From positions 499,941-563,940 of the forward strand of contig ML976667.1 in NCBI GenBank assembly GCA_010015655.1: 64,000 nucleotides of DNA, written 5' to 3'. Under the pieces are notes generated by a model. The model worked only from the letters and a program-made list of their open reading frames with translations, had not been told where the DNA came from and did not search any database. Both the position numbers and the translations under genes were made by a program. This document shows positions 1-9,689 of the stretch, piece by piece. The stretch is from Bimuria novae-zelandiae CBS 107.79 (lineage: Eukaryota > Ascomycota > Dothideomycetes > Pleosporales > Didymosphaeriaceae). Each line of letters starts with the position of its first letter. The stretch's first letter is position 1.

Positions 1-380
1 AGCCTATAGGCAAGAAGACAAGGATTTAGCCCCCGCACGGAGGGGGGCGGACTCTCACGAGCCGCTGCAAGAGACGGCAATAGCTTTATAGCAAGAAACG
101 CCTTCACTACTTTGGCTGGCCCCAAAGCAGCTGCTCGGCGCGTCCCCATGCCCCATGGGAGGCTTGAACTTTACGTTCCTGGACGATAATTAATACTACT
201 ACTACTACTACTAAGCCTCACGTAGCTTGCGAGGAGACTAGTAGACAGCGCTATTATAATATTCCTAGCGCTATTAAAGGTTAAGAGCTTTACCCTTCTT
301 CCTATACTTCTTTTTGTGTTAAAGAGCCTCCTTTAAGCCCTTATTTTTATGCTTTAAAAGCTTATTCTAAACAGAGAGAT
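1..380 (-). pseudogene. Fot1/pogo-type transposase fossil, C-terminal piece
   Basis: This is the last part of the Fot1-like transposase whose start lies at 14899. In the minus frame it continues directly from the piece at 7267-7444 once one GAGAT copy of the gypsy target duplication is removed. The reading gives a basic stretch (HKNKGLKEAL, then KKKYRKKGKALNL) and SPRKLREA, which resembles the C-terminal tail of fungal pogo transposases. Many TAG and TAA codons interrupt it, nearly all explainable as former CAG or CAA. Six consecutive TAG codons (196-213 on plus as CTA) look like a former polyglutamine run. Beyond about position 190 the frame is no longer recognisable, and no terminal inverted repeat is visible, so the element probably continues off the window. 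Confidence 0.65.
196..213 (+). repeat. (CTA)6 microsatellite
   Basis: Six perfect CTA triplets. On the minus strand they are in frame with the transposase tail and read TAG x6, so they probably derive from a CAG/CTG repeat in which every CpA was mutated to TpA. Confidence 0.85.
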
Positions 381-766
381 TGTATCGGCGCAGGTCACTT
401 AAAGGATCGATGTTGGCGTATTTCTTAGTAGAGGCATGTGGGAGTGCGTGTATAAGAATGTAGCCTCGAATGAATTAAGTGCCTATAGGCCTAGTACGAA
501 AGGATACGAAAAAGGTACTAAACTATAAAGGCCCTAAGCTCCTCTAAATATACCTCTTCCTAGATGGCTAGCTAGCACATAACTGCCATAGGTTGACCGT
601 TGGTCTAATAGATCCGAAATAGGTCCGAATCGGATTCGTATTTCCCTATCGGTCTGATAGATCCGAAATTGGTCCGATACGGATAAGTGTTGGTTTTCGG
701 ATGATCTCGAATCCTGTCTTAACTAGCTAAGGGTTCTCGTGTCGACGAGCGATTGTTCCTGTTATA
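381..766 (-). repeat. Gypsy LTR (3' LTR in element orientation)
   Basis: 386 bp, paired with 6881-7266. I count about 33 differences between the two copies, all but one transitions, which fits RIP rather than neutral drift. Confidence 0.95.
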
Positions 767-805
767 CTACCCCCTCCTTTATAACTTGTAGATAGTCCCT
801 TATCT

Positions 806-1457
806 ATGCCGTGTGTGAATTGTTTTGCGCGTTTTAGCTATTTCTAGCAACTAGCGCAGTTGGGGACGTTGCGGTAGTAATTATAACTCTACTAATTAGT
901 TAATTTCTATTTATCTTGTTTTGCTAGTTATGCGCGTTTAGTTGTAGTAACGTACCTAACTATAAGTTCCCTAAGCTATCCTCTAAAAAGTGTAGCTATT
1001 GCACCTCTTAGAACGAGAAGTACAACCCTGTAAGTATAGTAATTCTAATTCTAGTCTACTTTAATAATAGATTGGGTAGGTGCCCGACTTCGTGGAGTCT
1101 AAATTTTAGACTTTTAAGAGGGCCTTGCGGAATTAGGAGGGGGCTAGCGGGGAGAACGCTGCTGACCTTTGACCCGCGCTTAATAAGGCTACGAAGGACC
1201 TAGGCATAATTGTGCAGGTTACCTAGGCGGGTAAGGCTAGGCTGACTTTTGTGGAATTACTGCTCGCGTAGCATTCTGCTTCTATGCGGGTGGAGGATCG
1301 TCTGCGGCGTGTGGAGGAGGCAGTGGATAATCTTTATGACACTATAAGGACGGCTTTGGAGGGGGGTTAAGGGAAGGGAAAGGGTAAGAGAAAGGGGAAG
1401 GCGCCTGCTGCCCTTAAGGGTGCTTTACCTAAGCCCTCTAATTTAGATAAGGAGTAG
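806..1457 (+). pseudogene. Decayed intron-bearing gene antisense to the gypsy pol
   Basis: The plus strand starts MPCVNCFARF at 806. A later segment reads KKCSYCTSQNEKYNP (about 977-1030), so there are two C-x2-C motifs. A good fungal intron (GTAAGT near 1030 to TAG near 1080) joins this to VPDFVESKF and then to a long frame ending at TAG 1455-1457. That frame has heptad-like acidic and basic residues around 1284-1365 and a lysine/glycine-rich tail (GKGKGKRKGK). A second possible intron lies at about 850-915. All but one of the in-frame stops in the last exon are TAG or could be former CAG; one TGA may be a former CGA. Cysteine-pair plus coiled-coil ORFs of this kind occur in fungal repeats as I remember them, but I know no function. 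It lies between the integrase end of pol and the 3' LTR and runs opposite to the element. Confidence 0.6.
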
Positions 1458-1479
1458 AATTTTGTTTTTTTCTTTCTTT

Positions 1480-4400
1480 TCTTTCTTATACTTATTAGAA
1501 TTTAAAACTCTTAGGCCTGCTACTCTGTTCCTTATTCCTATAAGTGAATCCACTGACTTAATGCCTTTAAAAGTCCGGGGTGATTTAGATACTTATCGTA
1601 AAATTATCTTAACTTGTAAGGGGCTCCCATGAAGTTTAATGCAAGGTACTATACTAGATCTAGGTTATGTCTTACCCACTTAACTCTGTATTTAAGGGTA
1701 TTTTAGGATAGCTTACTAGCTAAGATCTCCTTAACTTCCTATTCCTCTACTCCATTAATAGGAACACCTGGCGGTTTTAGAGCTTTTTATCCTAGTAGTA
1801 GGTCTTAAGGATCTTTACAGAGGAGATTTAGAGTAAAGATATTATAGATTCAGGACCCTAAAGGAAGTTTAAGTCTATATAAGTAACTAACTTGTTCTAT
1901 TACTTTAAATAGGCCCTCCTACTTGTTAGATAGCTTTTAGCTAGGTCTTGACACTGTAAGGTTGCAAGCGTCTAGGTAGACTATATTGCCAACTTCCTAG
2001 TCGACTAGGCGATGGTGTTGATTAATTACGGATTGCATTTAGTCTTATGCTTATTCTATGTTTTCCTTCGCTAGCTGCTAAGCGGCATGCATTTGTTTGG
2101 CTAGTAATTAAGCGTCTTTAACATTTAAATAATCCTAGGGTTTGGTGAATAAGGTAGGATTCCAATCCTAACTTTAACAGGGTTTAGAGCTATACAGGAT
2201 CTGGTAGGGTAACATGCTAATAGCTAAATGGGGTAGAGTGACCTGCGCTCGATCGATCAGGGGTAGAAGTGAACTCTAGTTATCCTGGTAGTAGGATACG
2301 AAGGGGCGTAGCCTCTAGTCGATATACTTGTTTATAATTTCTGTCTGGCCATTTGTCTCTTTATGGTACGCGGTAGATAGCTTCACTTTAACGCCTATAA
2401 TCTAATAAAACTCTGACTAGAATGTGGAAACAAACTGAGGACCTCGATCAGAGATAATAGACTCTGGAGTGTATCTAAATCGGTACACCTATTATACGAA
2501 CAAGTTAGCCATTTCGCGGGCATTAATCAATTTATAGTAAGGAATAGATACTACTTGTTTAGATAAACGATTGATAACTACTATAATCTAATTATATCTG
2601 GCCCTGTCCTTAGGAAATTCCTTAAAATTGATATACAGATGTTGCATAGGCCTATTAGGGATAGGTAATAAATGTAAAAACCCTAGAGTAGGGGTCTGCC
2701 TTAGGTGTGCACGTTGGTAGGGAATGCAGTTTTATATATACTACTTATAGATAGCTTCTATTCCCTTCTAGTAGTACTTTCGAGAGAGCAACTGGTAGGT
2801 TTTTGTATAACCTAAATAAGCTGTTGACTTTTAATTATAGATTTCCTGGATAAGGCGGGTACACAGAGTAGATTCGGGAGGGACGCACAGTCTGTCGTTG
2901 TATAGAATAAGACTATTATAAATCCGATATTTCTCTAGTAGGGACTGGCGTTTTGTAATAAATCTAAGGCGGTTCTCCTGCAGTAAGGCTTTAATAAGTT
3001 AATAAGAATCTAGACTTATAATGTCTTTATTAGTTAATAAGGCGAACACGTCGACTTCGGCATTAGACTTCTTGATGTAGGTCTGGGCCAGGTTGGAGTT
3101 AATTCGGGAGTTAAGTTGATAGGGCCCTAGGAATACTCGGCTACGATTATTATTTTGAATAGTCTTAAGGTCCGCAAGATCTTGTTCTTATTAACTTAGA
3201 ATATTAGCTCTAGCGTTGCTTTTACCTAGCGTGTATTCGATCTGGAAGTTAAACGAGGATAGCATTTCGTACCAGCGAACTTAACGAGCATTAAGGACCT
3301 TAGTAGTTATAAAGTATTCTAAGGATCGATAATCTAAAAGAACTTAGATTATAGTTTAGGTAGAAGCGAGTTCTGCGCGCTACTTAATAAAGGTAGTAAT
3401 AATAGCGAATAATTTCTTATTATAAATTTCCTAGTTTAGTTTGGATCTAGTTAGGACATAACTGTAGAATGCCACTGGTTGAACTTTTCCATCTGGATGT
3501 TCCTGGGATAGTACTCCTGTAATCACTCTATCTGATGCGTCTGTTTCTACCCTAGTAGGTAGTTTAGGGTCGAAGTAATAGAGGGTGGGGATAGCCAGTA
3601 ACGCCTGTTTAATTTGCTAAAAGGCGACTTTACACTCCAAACTCTATTTAAATAGGATTTAAGGACTTTACAGGGTACTAATAGGTTTTATAATGCGGGA
3701 GAAGTTCTTAATAAATTACTAATAGAATCTAGCAAATCTAAGGAACGACTTTATACCTATTACGGTTGTGGGGGCTTTCTAGTTCCGTAGTGCTTCTACC
3801 TTGGCTGGATCTACCTCCATACCAGTATTGGTAAGGATATAACCTAGGTATCGGGTCCGAGTTACATGGAATTCGCTTTTGAGGATGTCGACTTGGAGGC
3901 TGGCTTTTTAGAGACGATCTAACACCTTCTAAACGTGCTTAATGTGTTCCTCGATGGTGTTGGAATAAATAAGGATGTTATCTAGGTACGTAATGCAAAA
4001 GTTGTCGAGATAATTAATAAGAACGTTATTTATGTATTGCTAGTAGGTGGCTGGTCTATTACATAACCTAAAAGGTAATACCTTACACTTATAAGATCTA
4101 TATTAAGTCCGAAACGTGGTGTACTCTTCTAATTTAGGATCTATGCGAATTTTATTAAAGGTAGCTTAAATATCGAATTTAGTAAATATCTTAGCCTTAG
4201 AGGGGCGAGCTAAAAGTTCGTTAATTTTTAAAATTAGGTAGGAGTCCTTTTAGGTTAGAAGGTTAAGTTTACGATAGTCTATATATATTCGAAAATCTCT
4301 ATTTAGCTTTCGTACACAAAGGATAGGAGACGCGAAAGGGCTTTGACTATGCTTAATAAATCCCTTTTAAAGATGTTTTAGAACGTACTTTTTAATAGCC

Positions 4401-6710
4401 TCTAGTTCTTCTAGACTGGATTTATATAGAGGACTGTAGTTGTTCGGAAGGGGTTCGGTGAGCATAATCTTATAGTTATATAGTTGGCGCGGGGGTAGCT
4501 TATCGGCTACAGTCTTGCTAAACACATCCTGATACTAATAGTATATCTAGGGAAGTCGTTCTTTAATAAGATAAGTATTTTTAGGATCTTTAGCGTGGCG
4601 TTAAGTTCGTATATAGTCTGACAGGCGTTTGATTTTATATAGAGAAGTAGTAAAGAATTTGTTAACTAGCTTTTTTATGTTGAAGTGAAAGGCGTTTGCT
4701 AAGATGAGAGCAATTGTGGGCATCCGCATCGCCTGCGGAGCGGATGCGGAACGGGCAGGTTTTGGAGCGGGATCCTGAGAAATTAGGGGTACTGTCTTCC
4801 TACTTGGAGGGAGAGGATGAGGCAGTCGAATGAGGCCCTTAATGCGATTAACTGTGGGGCTATTCTTTATCTGATATTGTTCCTGTTCCTATAGGATATC
4901 CTGGCGACGAATGTCTTGCTACACCTCTAAGTTCTGAATTAGCTATTCTAGCTGTATTAAGATAGTTTTAGAGGGATCGTAGGTCTTAGGATACTTTGCT
5001 AGCTATAAGATCTAATTCCGCTCTGTATCTAATTAAAGCTTAAAGCGCTTAAGCTATTAGAGTCCTAAGATATAGTCCTTTGTTCCTAAGTCTATTACTA
5101 TAAAGGGGTAGTTGCGGATCGTTCGCCCATCTATCCTTATGTGTAAACGAATGCATTGGTCCACCAGGGCACGAATCTTATTCGAGAACCCTCGAACTAT
5201 AACGCGGTACGGTAGTTTTCGGATAAGAATATGAAGTGACTAAGATAAAGAAGCTATAATTTAAGAATTAATAAAAAGAAAACCTTAGGTACTAGTATTA
5301 ATAAGGGCATTAAGTTAGATCCCGTACCCATTCGAATGGAGTACGAGGGGGATTCGAAAGTAAGGACCTCCTAGTAACTTCGATAAATCTATATTAGAAA
5401 GGTCGTACTTGCTTATACCTAGGGCGGAGGCTTTTCCTAGGCGTCTTTGTTTCCTAGGGATGCTTCCTCATCCGCATTAACGTATTCTTGATTAGAGTCT
5501 GGTTCCACTCCGATCTCGCGGACGCGGGGTTAAGGGCAATCTTTAATAAAGTATCTTAACTTTCTATAGTTATAGTAGGTGTTAGAACTTGTCTATATTA
5601 TTAGAGGTTGCGACGGCGGGACTGTCTTATCTTAGGGCGCATTCGGAGTAGATTCCTTAATAGGTCTGTATAGTATCTTAGTTAAGGTACTAGGGTGAAT
5701 TTCTTCCTTATAGTTCTTCTAACGCAAAGGTTAATTTGTACTAGTTATAAAATAGGTAAAGGGACTTGTTGGTGTATTCCACGTTTCTAAGTTAAAGGCT
5801 ATTAGGTAGGCTACTATTTTCTTAAAGGAATTATTCTATAGGTGCTTAAACCCTATATTTAGAGTCCTTAAGGATGGTGTTATCTTTTCCTATAGGAATA
5901 AAGACTATTTATTCTTATAAACTCTGCCTTAGATTGCTACACTAATAAACTTAGCCTTAAAGGCAAGGAAAGTTTCCTTAGAGGTTATCTCTAAGCGTTA
6001 AAACGTAGTTTAGTACTTAGCTTCTTTATTACTAGATATAAAGAAGGATAATAGTAGTTCGATTATCTCCTTAGCATTCTTAAACCGTAACGTATCTAAA
6101 GTAGCTAGGTACTGGGGTTCTAAATATTCGCGAGCGGTACCAGAAGTATGTCCCTACACTAATGCCATGTAAGCGCGTTCACTTAAATAGTAATCCACGT
6201 TAATCTTAAGATAGTCCCTAATTAATACTTACTATTAAGGAAAGGTAGGTTCTTTCCTATTAATTAGGGATTCTATCTTAGGAGTTCGCTTAAATAGCTT
6301 TGCCATAATAGTGGCGGGAGATTCGGACTGGTATTAGAGGACTGTCGGGGTAATTTAATTATAGGCCAGGCTTAGTCCCTAGCTTAAGATTTTCTAGTTA
6401 ATTACTTTAGTTATGCTTGCATTTGACGCAATTAGTTCTAAAGAGCTATTACTAGGTTGGCGGATTAAACCAAATTAGCTTTAGGTCTAACAATAAGATT
6501 ATCTAGAGTATTATTACTTTCTTTGTCTTCTTCGCTCTTTAAAGGTTCTAGGGGTGGCTAATAGTCTCCCTAAGTCCAACTCCAGGCCGCCTGCCGTGCC
6601 GTTTTTAACGATGCTAAGGTAGATATTAACGTTTAATTTTAAGTCTGTGGGTTATTAGTAGTTACTACTTTTCTACCTTGGCGTAACTTTACGCGACTTT
6701 TCTAAAGTTA
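1480..6710 (-). pseudogene. Gypsy gag-pol fossil with chromodomain
   Basis: Read on the minus strand. Gag has a possible start at 6305 (MAKLFKRTPKIESL). A CCHC knuckle at about 5535-5578 now reads Y-x2-Y with K-D-C-P after it, so several Cys/His/Gly positions are lost to G-to-A change. The reverse transcriptase active site at about 3977-3988 reads YLDN instead of YLDD and continues [10 protein letters not shown]. RNase H at about 3450-3555 is intact as TDASDRVITGVLSQEHPDGK. Integrase spans about 2200-2760 with SDRGPQF and HKETNGQTE visible, while its first Asp appears as Asn. A chromodomain (EVKEILASKL, then TLKYRVKWV) lies at about 1640-1765, with an aromatic Trp changed to stop. This marks a chromovirus. 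No intact ORF survives. Confidence 0.9.
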
Positions 6711-6880
6711 ACCTAATTTATCTGTAATTAGGAGTTCTAAACTTAAAGGCTTTAGTTAGTAGGAGGTCTCTAGAATCCTGCCTATAGAGAAAACCAGGGA
6801 CGCGCTAACGCGGGTCCGTTTTATTCTTATAGCAATATTCTTTAAAGCTGTTACTAGCGATAGCGACCTTTTCCGTATAA

Positions 6881-7266
6881 TATATCGGCGCAGGTTACTT
6901 AAAGAATTAATATTAGCGTATTTCTTAGCAAAGGCATGTAGGAGTACGTGTATAAAAATATAGCCTTAAATAAATTAAGTGCCTATAGGCCTGGTACGAA
7001 AGGATACAGAAAAGGTACTAAACTATAAAGGCCCTAAGCTCCTCTAAATACACCTCTTCCCAAATGGCTAGCTAGCACATAACTGCCATAGGTTGACCGT
7101 CGGTCTGATAGATCCGAAATAGGTCCGAATCGGATTCGTAGTTCCCCATCGGTCTGATAGATCCGAAATTAGTCCAATACGGATGAGTGTCGGTTTTCGG
7201 ATGATCTCGAATCCTGTCTTGACTAGCCAAGGGTTCTCGTGTCGACGAGCGATTGTTCCTGTTACA
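6881..7266 (-). repeat. Gypsy LTR (5' LTR in element orientation)
   Basis: 386 bp copy of 381-766; its outer end reads TGTAAC on the minus strand. The GAGAT target duplication follows at 7267-7271. Confidence 0.95.
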
Positions 7267-7444
7267 GAGATAGTAAACGCTTAAACGTAGCTTTTTTGCC
7301 TTATACTAATAGCTATTAGTAATAGTAGCTTAAACTAATTAATCTATCTTTCTCTAATTATAATTAGAGAGCCCTAATAATAAGCTTCTCTTAGCTTCTA
7401 GCGTGCTAGCAAATCTACGAAGGATAACGTTAGCATCCATAGGC
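7267..7444 (-). pseudogene. Fot1/pogo-type transposase fossil, third piece
   Basis: Minus strand reads PMDANVILRRFAS and later KAKKLRLSVYYL, resembling the part of fungal pogo transposases just after the conserved IWPMDP motif. It is bounded by two later insertions: the unclassified element at 7445-8345 and the gypsy element at 381-7266. The first 16 bases (7429-7444) are the target duplication shared with 8346-8361. Confidence 0.75.
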
Positions 7445-8345
7445 TTGGTTGGTTGGTTGGTTAGTATTCATTTTTCGTCTAGTTAATAGGGATTAAGTCC
7501 ACCATCTCGCCTCCCGAAGGGTATATACGACGTGCTAAGCTATAGAATTATAGTACTAATATACTACCTTAGAAAGCATTTCTTGCCTGCGCGGGTATTG
7601 CTACTATTTTAAGCTATAGCTCCCCTTCCTATTAGGGAGACTAAGCAGTATATGTATATTAGGGTGAATCCCTTATGTGTGTTTAGAGGTAGTTTAGTGT
7701 TGTGAGAAGAAAGAAAAGGAAAGAGTAGATAGGTGTGGAGAGCTAGTGCTCTATTAAATTAGAGCCGTGGCTCTGCGCGAGGAGAGCCTTTATACTAGGC
7801 TTAGCAATGCCTGTGTCGAAGGAGATAGGTGTAGTAGGAAGGCAGAGCTAGGCCTGTCCTTCTTCTTTATCCCTAAGAGTTGTATGATATAAGGCCAGGC
7901 TGGCTACCTTGTTTGCGTGTTATGTTAGGTTAGGGACGCTAATAGTTAGTCTTTAGAGAGCTGCGGGCAGCTCTCGTCGTTGTAGGTATTAAGAGCTAGT
8001 ACTCTGTCAAATCGTGCCATGGCTCTTCGCATGAAGAGCCTTTGTATTTAGGCCTAGCAGGTGCCTATATCTTATAAGAGCAAGGAGTGTCACGACTATC
8101 TCCTTATCTTAGCTATAGTTGTGGCCTTTAACTAAACGTGAAAATCTGAGCGGCGCACGGGCTATTTTAAAAAGATTTTAGCTTACTAAGGAGCTAAAAG
8201 AGAAAATAGGGCAGCGCGCCTGCTACAACGCCTATAGCTAAAAGAGGACGCTAGAAAACAGATTTACGAAGGCATTTAAGTCGTGTTTTGACGAAAAATT
8301 TATGGATATCGACCTTTCGGTGACCTGGAAAAGTTGATGTTCGGT
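7445..8345. mobile_element. Unclassified 0.9 kb insertion with 16-bp target duplication
   Basis: The 16-mer GTTAGCATCCATAGGC occurs at 7429-7444 and 8346-8361 and falls inside the transposase codons IWPMDANV; removing one copy with the intervening 901 bp restores the frame. The insert begins with TTGG repeats (read from the minus strand, a CCAA-rich end), has no LTRs or terminal inverted repeats that I can see and no recognisable ORF. A long, variable-length duplication with a simple-repeat end suggests a non-LTR element (SINE or truncated LINE). Two imperfect direct copies of about 80 bp lie at roughly 7737-7816 and 7989-8072, each with GAGAGCT/AGAGCC-type short palindromes. Classification is inference. 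Confidence 0.6.
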
Positions 8346-9359
8346 GTTAGCATCCATAGGCCAGATCCTAGTAGCTTTGAAGGCCTTTAATATGAGGCTC
8401 TCCATGAAGGAGGATATCCAGGCGCTCTAGAAGAGTAGGAAGAAGTCTTCTTTCTTAATTAGAATAAGACCTTAAGCCTTATAGAGATAGTTAGTGAGCT
8501 TGTTAGAGTAAGCTTAAGAGAGAGGCTTAAATAGCATTACGTTAAGCAGCTAGAGCGTATAAGTTAAATAGGAGGGAAGGATTATAAGGAGGATCCTATA
8601 GTAATTATAATAGTTAATAAACTCTATCGTGACATAAGATCCATGGCTATTAAGGATAAGTAATTGCCATCTCCTTAATTACTACTTTATATAGCGATTA
8701 AACACTTGCTCTAGCCAAGCTAGGCCTATATCGTTGTTTAACTAGCCTATTAGAAATAATAAGATAAAGATCTTATGTTCTCCTGCCTTAATATCCTCTA
8801 CCTAACTTAATCGTATAGCTCCTTTTTTAGCTACGTAGATAAGGCTTAGAGGCAGCAAGCTCCTATTAGCATAGTAGTAGGCTAGGAGTGTTAGGAACTC
8901 GCGTAATCTATCCTAAAAAGATACTTAAACCTCCTTCTTTTCTTATTAACGCTTGCTAAATATCCTTTTGCTTCTACCTATTAAGCTAATTAAGAAGCCC
9001 TTCTTATCCATATTATATATATCTCAAGCCTTAAGGTGATATTTAGTGATTTTTTAATGTAGTAGCTCGAAATAGAGACAGTATTTTAACTTAGAATTAG
9101 CTAGGTGGCGAACACGATCCATGGCGGTGGTCTACTTTAAGATTATATAGATCTAGTGTCTAGTAATAAAGCGAGAAACCTATTAATTGCTTAGCTACTA
9201 ATAGGCTACTTTAGATAAGAAATTCCTAATTATCTCTCTTATAGGAGGAAGGCCTTTCTCTGTAAGCTTTATAATATATTGTATAAGCTCTAGCTCTTAT
9301 TATTAGTTAAGAGCTTGTTAATTTAAGTATCTATCCTCCTAAGACGCTATTACGCCTCT
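8346..9359 (-). pseudogene. Fot1/pogo-type transposase fossil, core piece
   Basis: Minus-strand reading gives, in order, the second half of the CENP-B/Tc5-like DNA-binding region (TEKGLPP, then REIIRNFLSKVA), MDRVRHLANSKLKY, the first catalytic Asp in NMDKKGF (about 9000-9015), an altered second motif NSHGSYVT where DGHGSH is expected (about 8630-8655, Asp to Asn), then LNVMLFKPLS, LILIKKEDFF and SAWISSFMESL. These match the order of Fot1/pogo DDE transposases. Stops are mostly TAG/TAA from CAG, CAA or TGG. The piece is limited by the copia insertion at its upstream side and by the unclassified element at its downstream side. Confidence 0.88.
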
Positions 9360-9639
9360 TGTCCGATTACATGGTCCTTTGCATCTGCAAGGAGGCTGGC
9401 GCACCTACGCCCGTACATTCCGCCCTTGTATTCCGCCCTCGCTTAACGGGCAAGGAATGACGCAAGGAATGAAGCAAGGATGAAGTAAGGAATAAAGTAA
9501 GGGATATCTAGGCAGGCAACCTAAAGATAAAAGGAAAAGTTCTAGACCTCTTAGAGACAAGCACACACAATTTATACCTTAACTTATTTTAATTAATTAT
9601 TATCTTTTTATCTTATTAGATTACCCTTTTAATCTAATA
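9360..9639 (+). repeat. Copia 5' LTR
   Basis: 280 bp; about 21 differences to 14495-14774, all transitions by my count. It contains a short tandem array at about 9449-9508 of a CAAGGAATGAAG-like unit in which the later copies read TAAGGAATAAAG. Confidence 0.95.
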
Positions 9640-9689
9640 ATTAAGAGTCTCACTGCCTTAACTAATACTACCTTATTAAGCCAATCGCA

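Larger units (their letters stand above)
381..7266 (-). mobile_element. Ty3/gypsy chromovirus retrotransposon, complete but RIP-mutated
   Basis: The element is 6,886 bp and transcribed on the minus strand. Two 386-bp LTRs (381-766 and 6881-7266) begin TG and end CA in element orientation apart from point mutations, and both flanks carry the perfect 5-bp duplication GAGAT (376-380 and 7267-7271). A purine-rich tract (plus 767-785, read in reverse as AAAGGAGGGGG) abuts the downstream LTR. The minus frames show gag, a CCHC knuckle, reverse transcriptase, RNase H, integrase and a chromodomain in the usual order. No frame is open; stops are mainly CAG/CAA/TGG to TAG/TAA changes. It inserted into the Fot1-like transposon and also carries a gene-like sequence on its opposite strand (806-1457). 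Confidence 0.95.
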
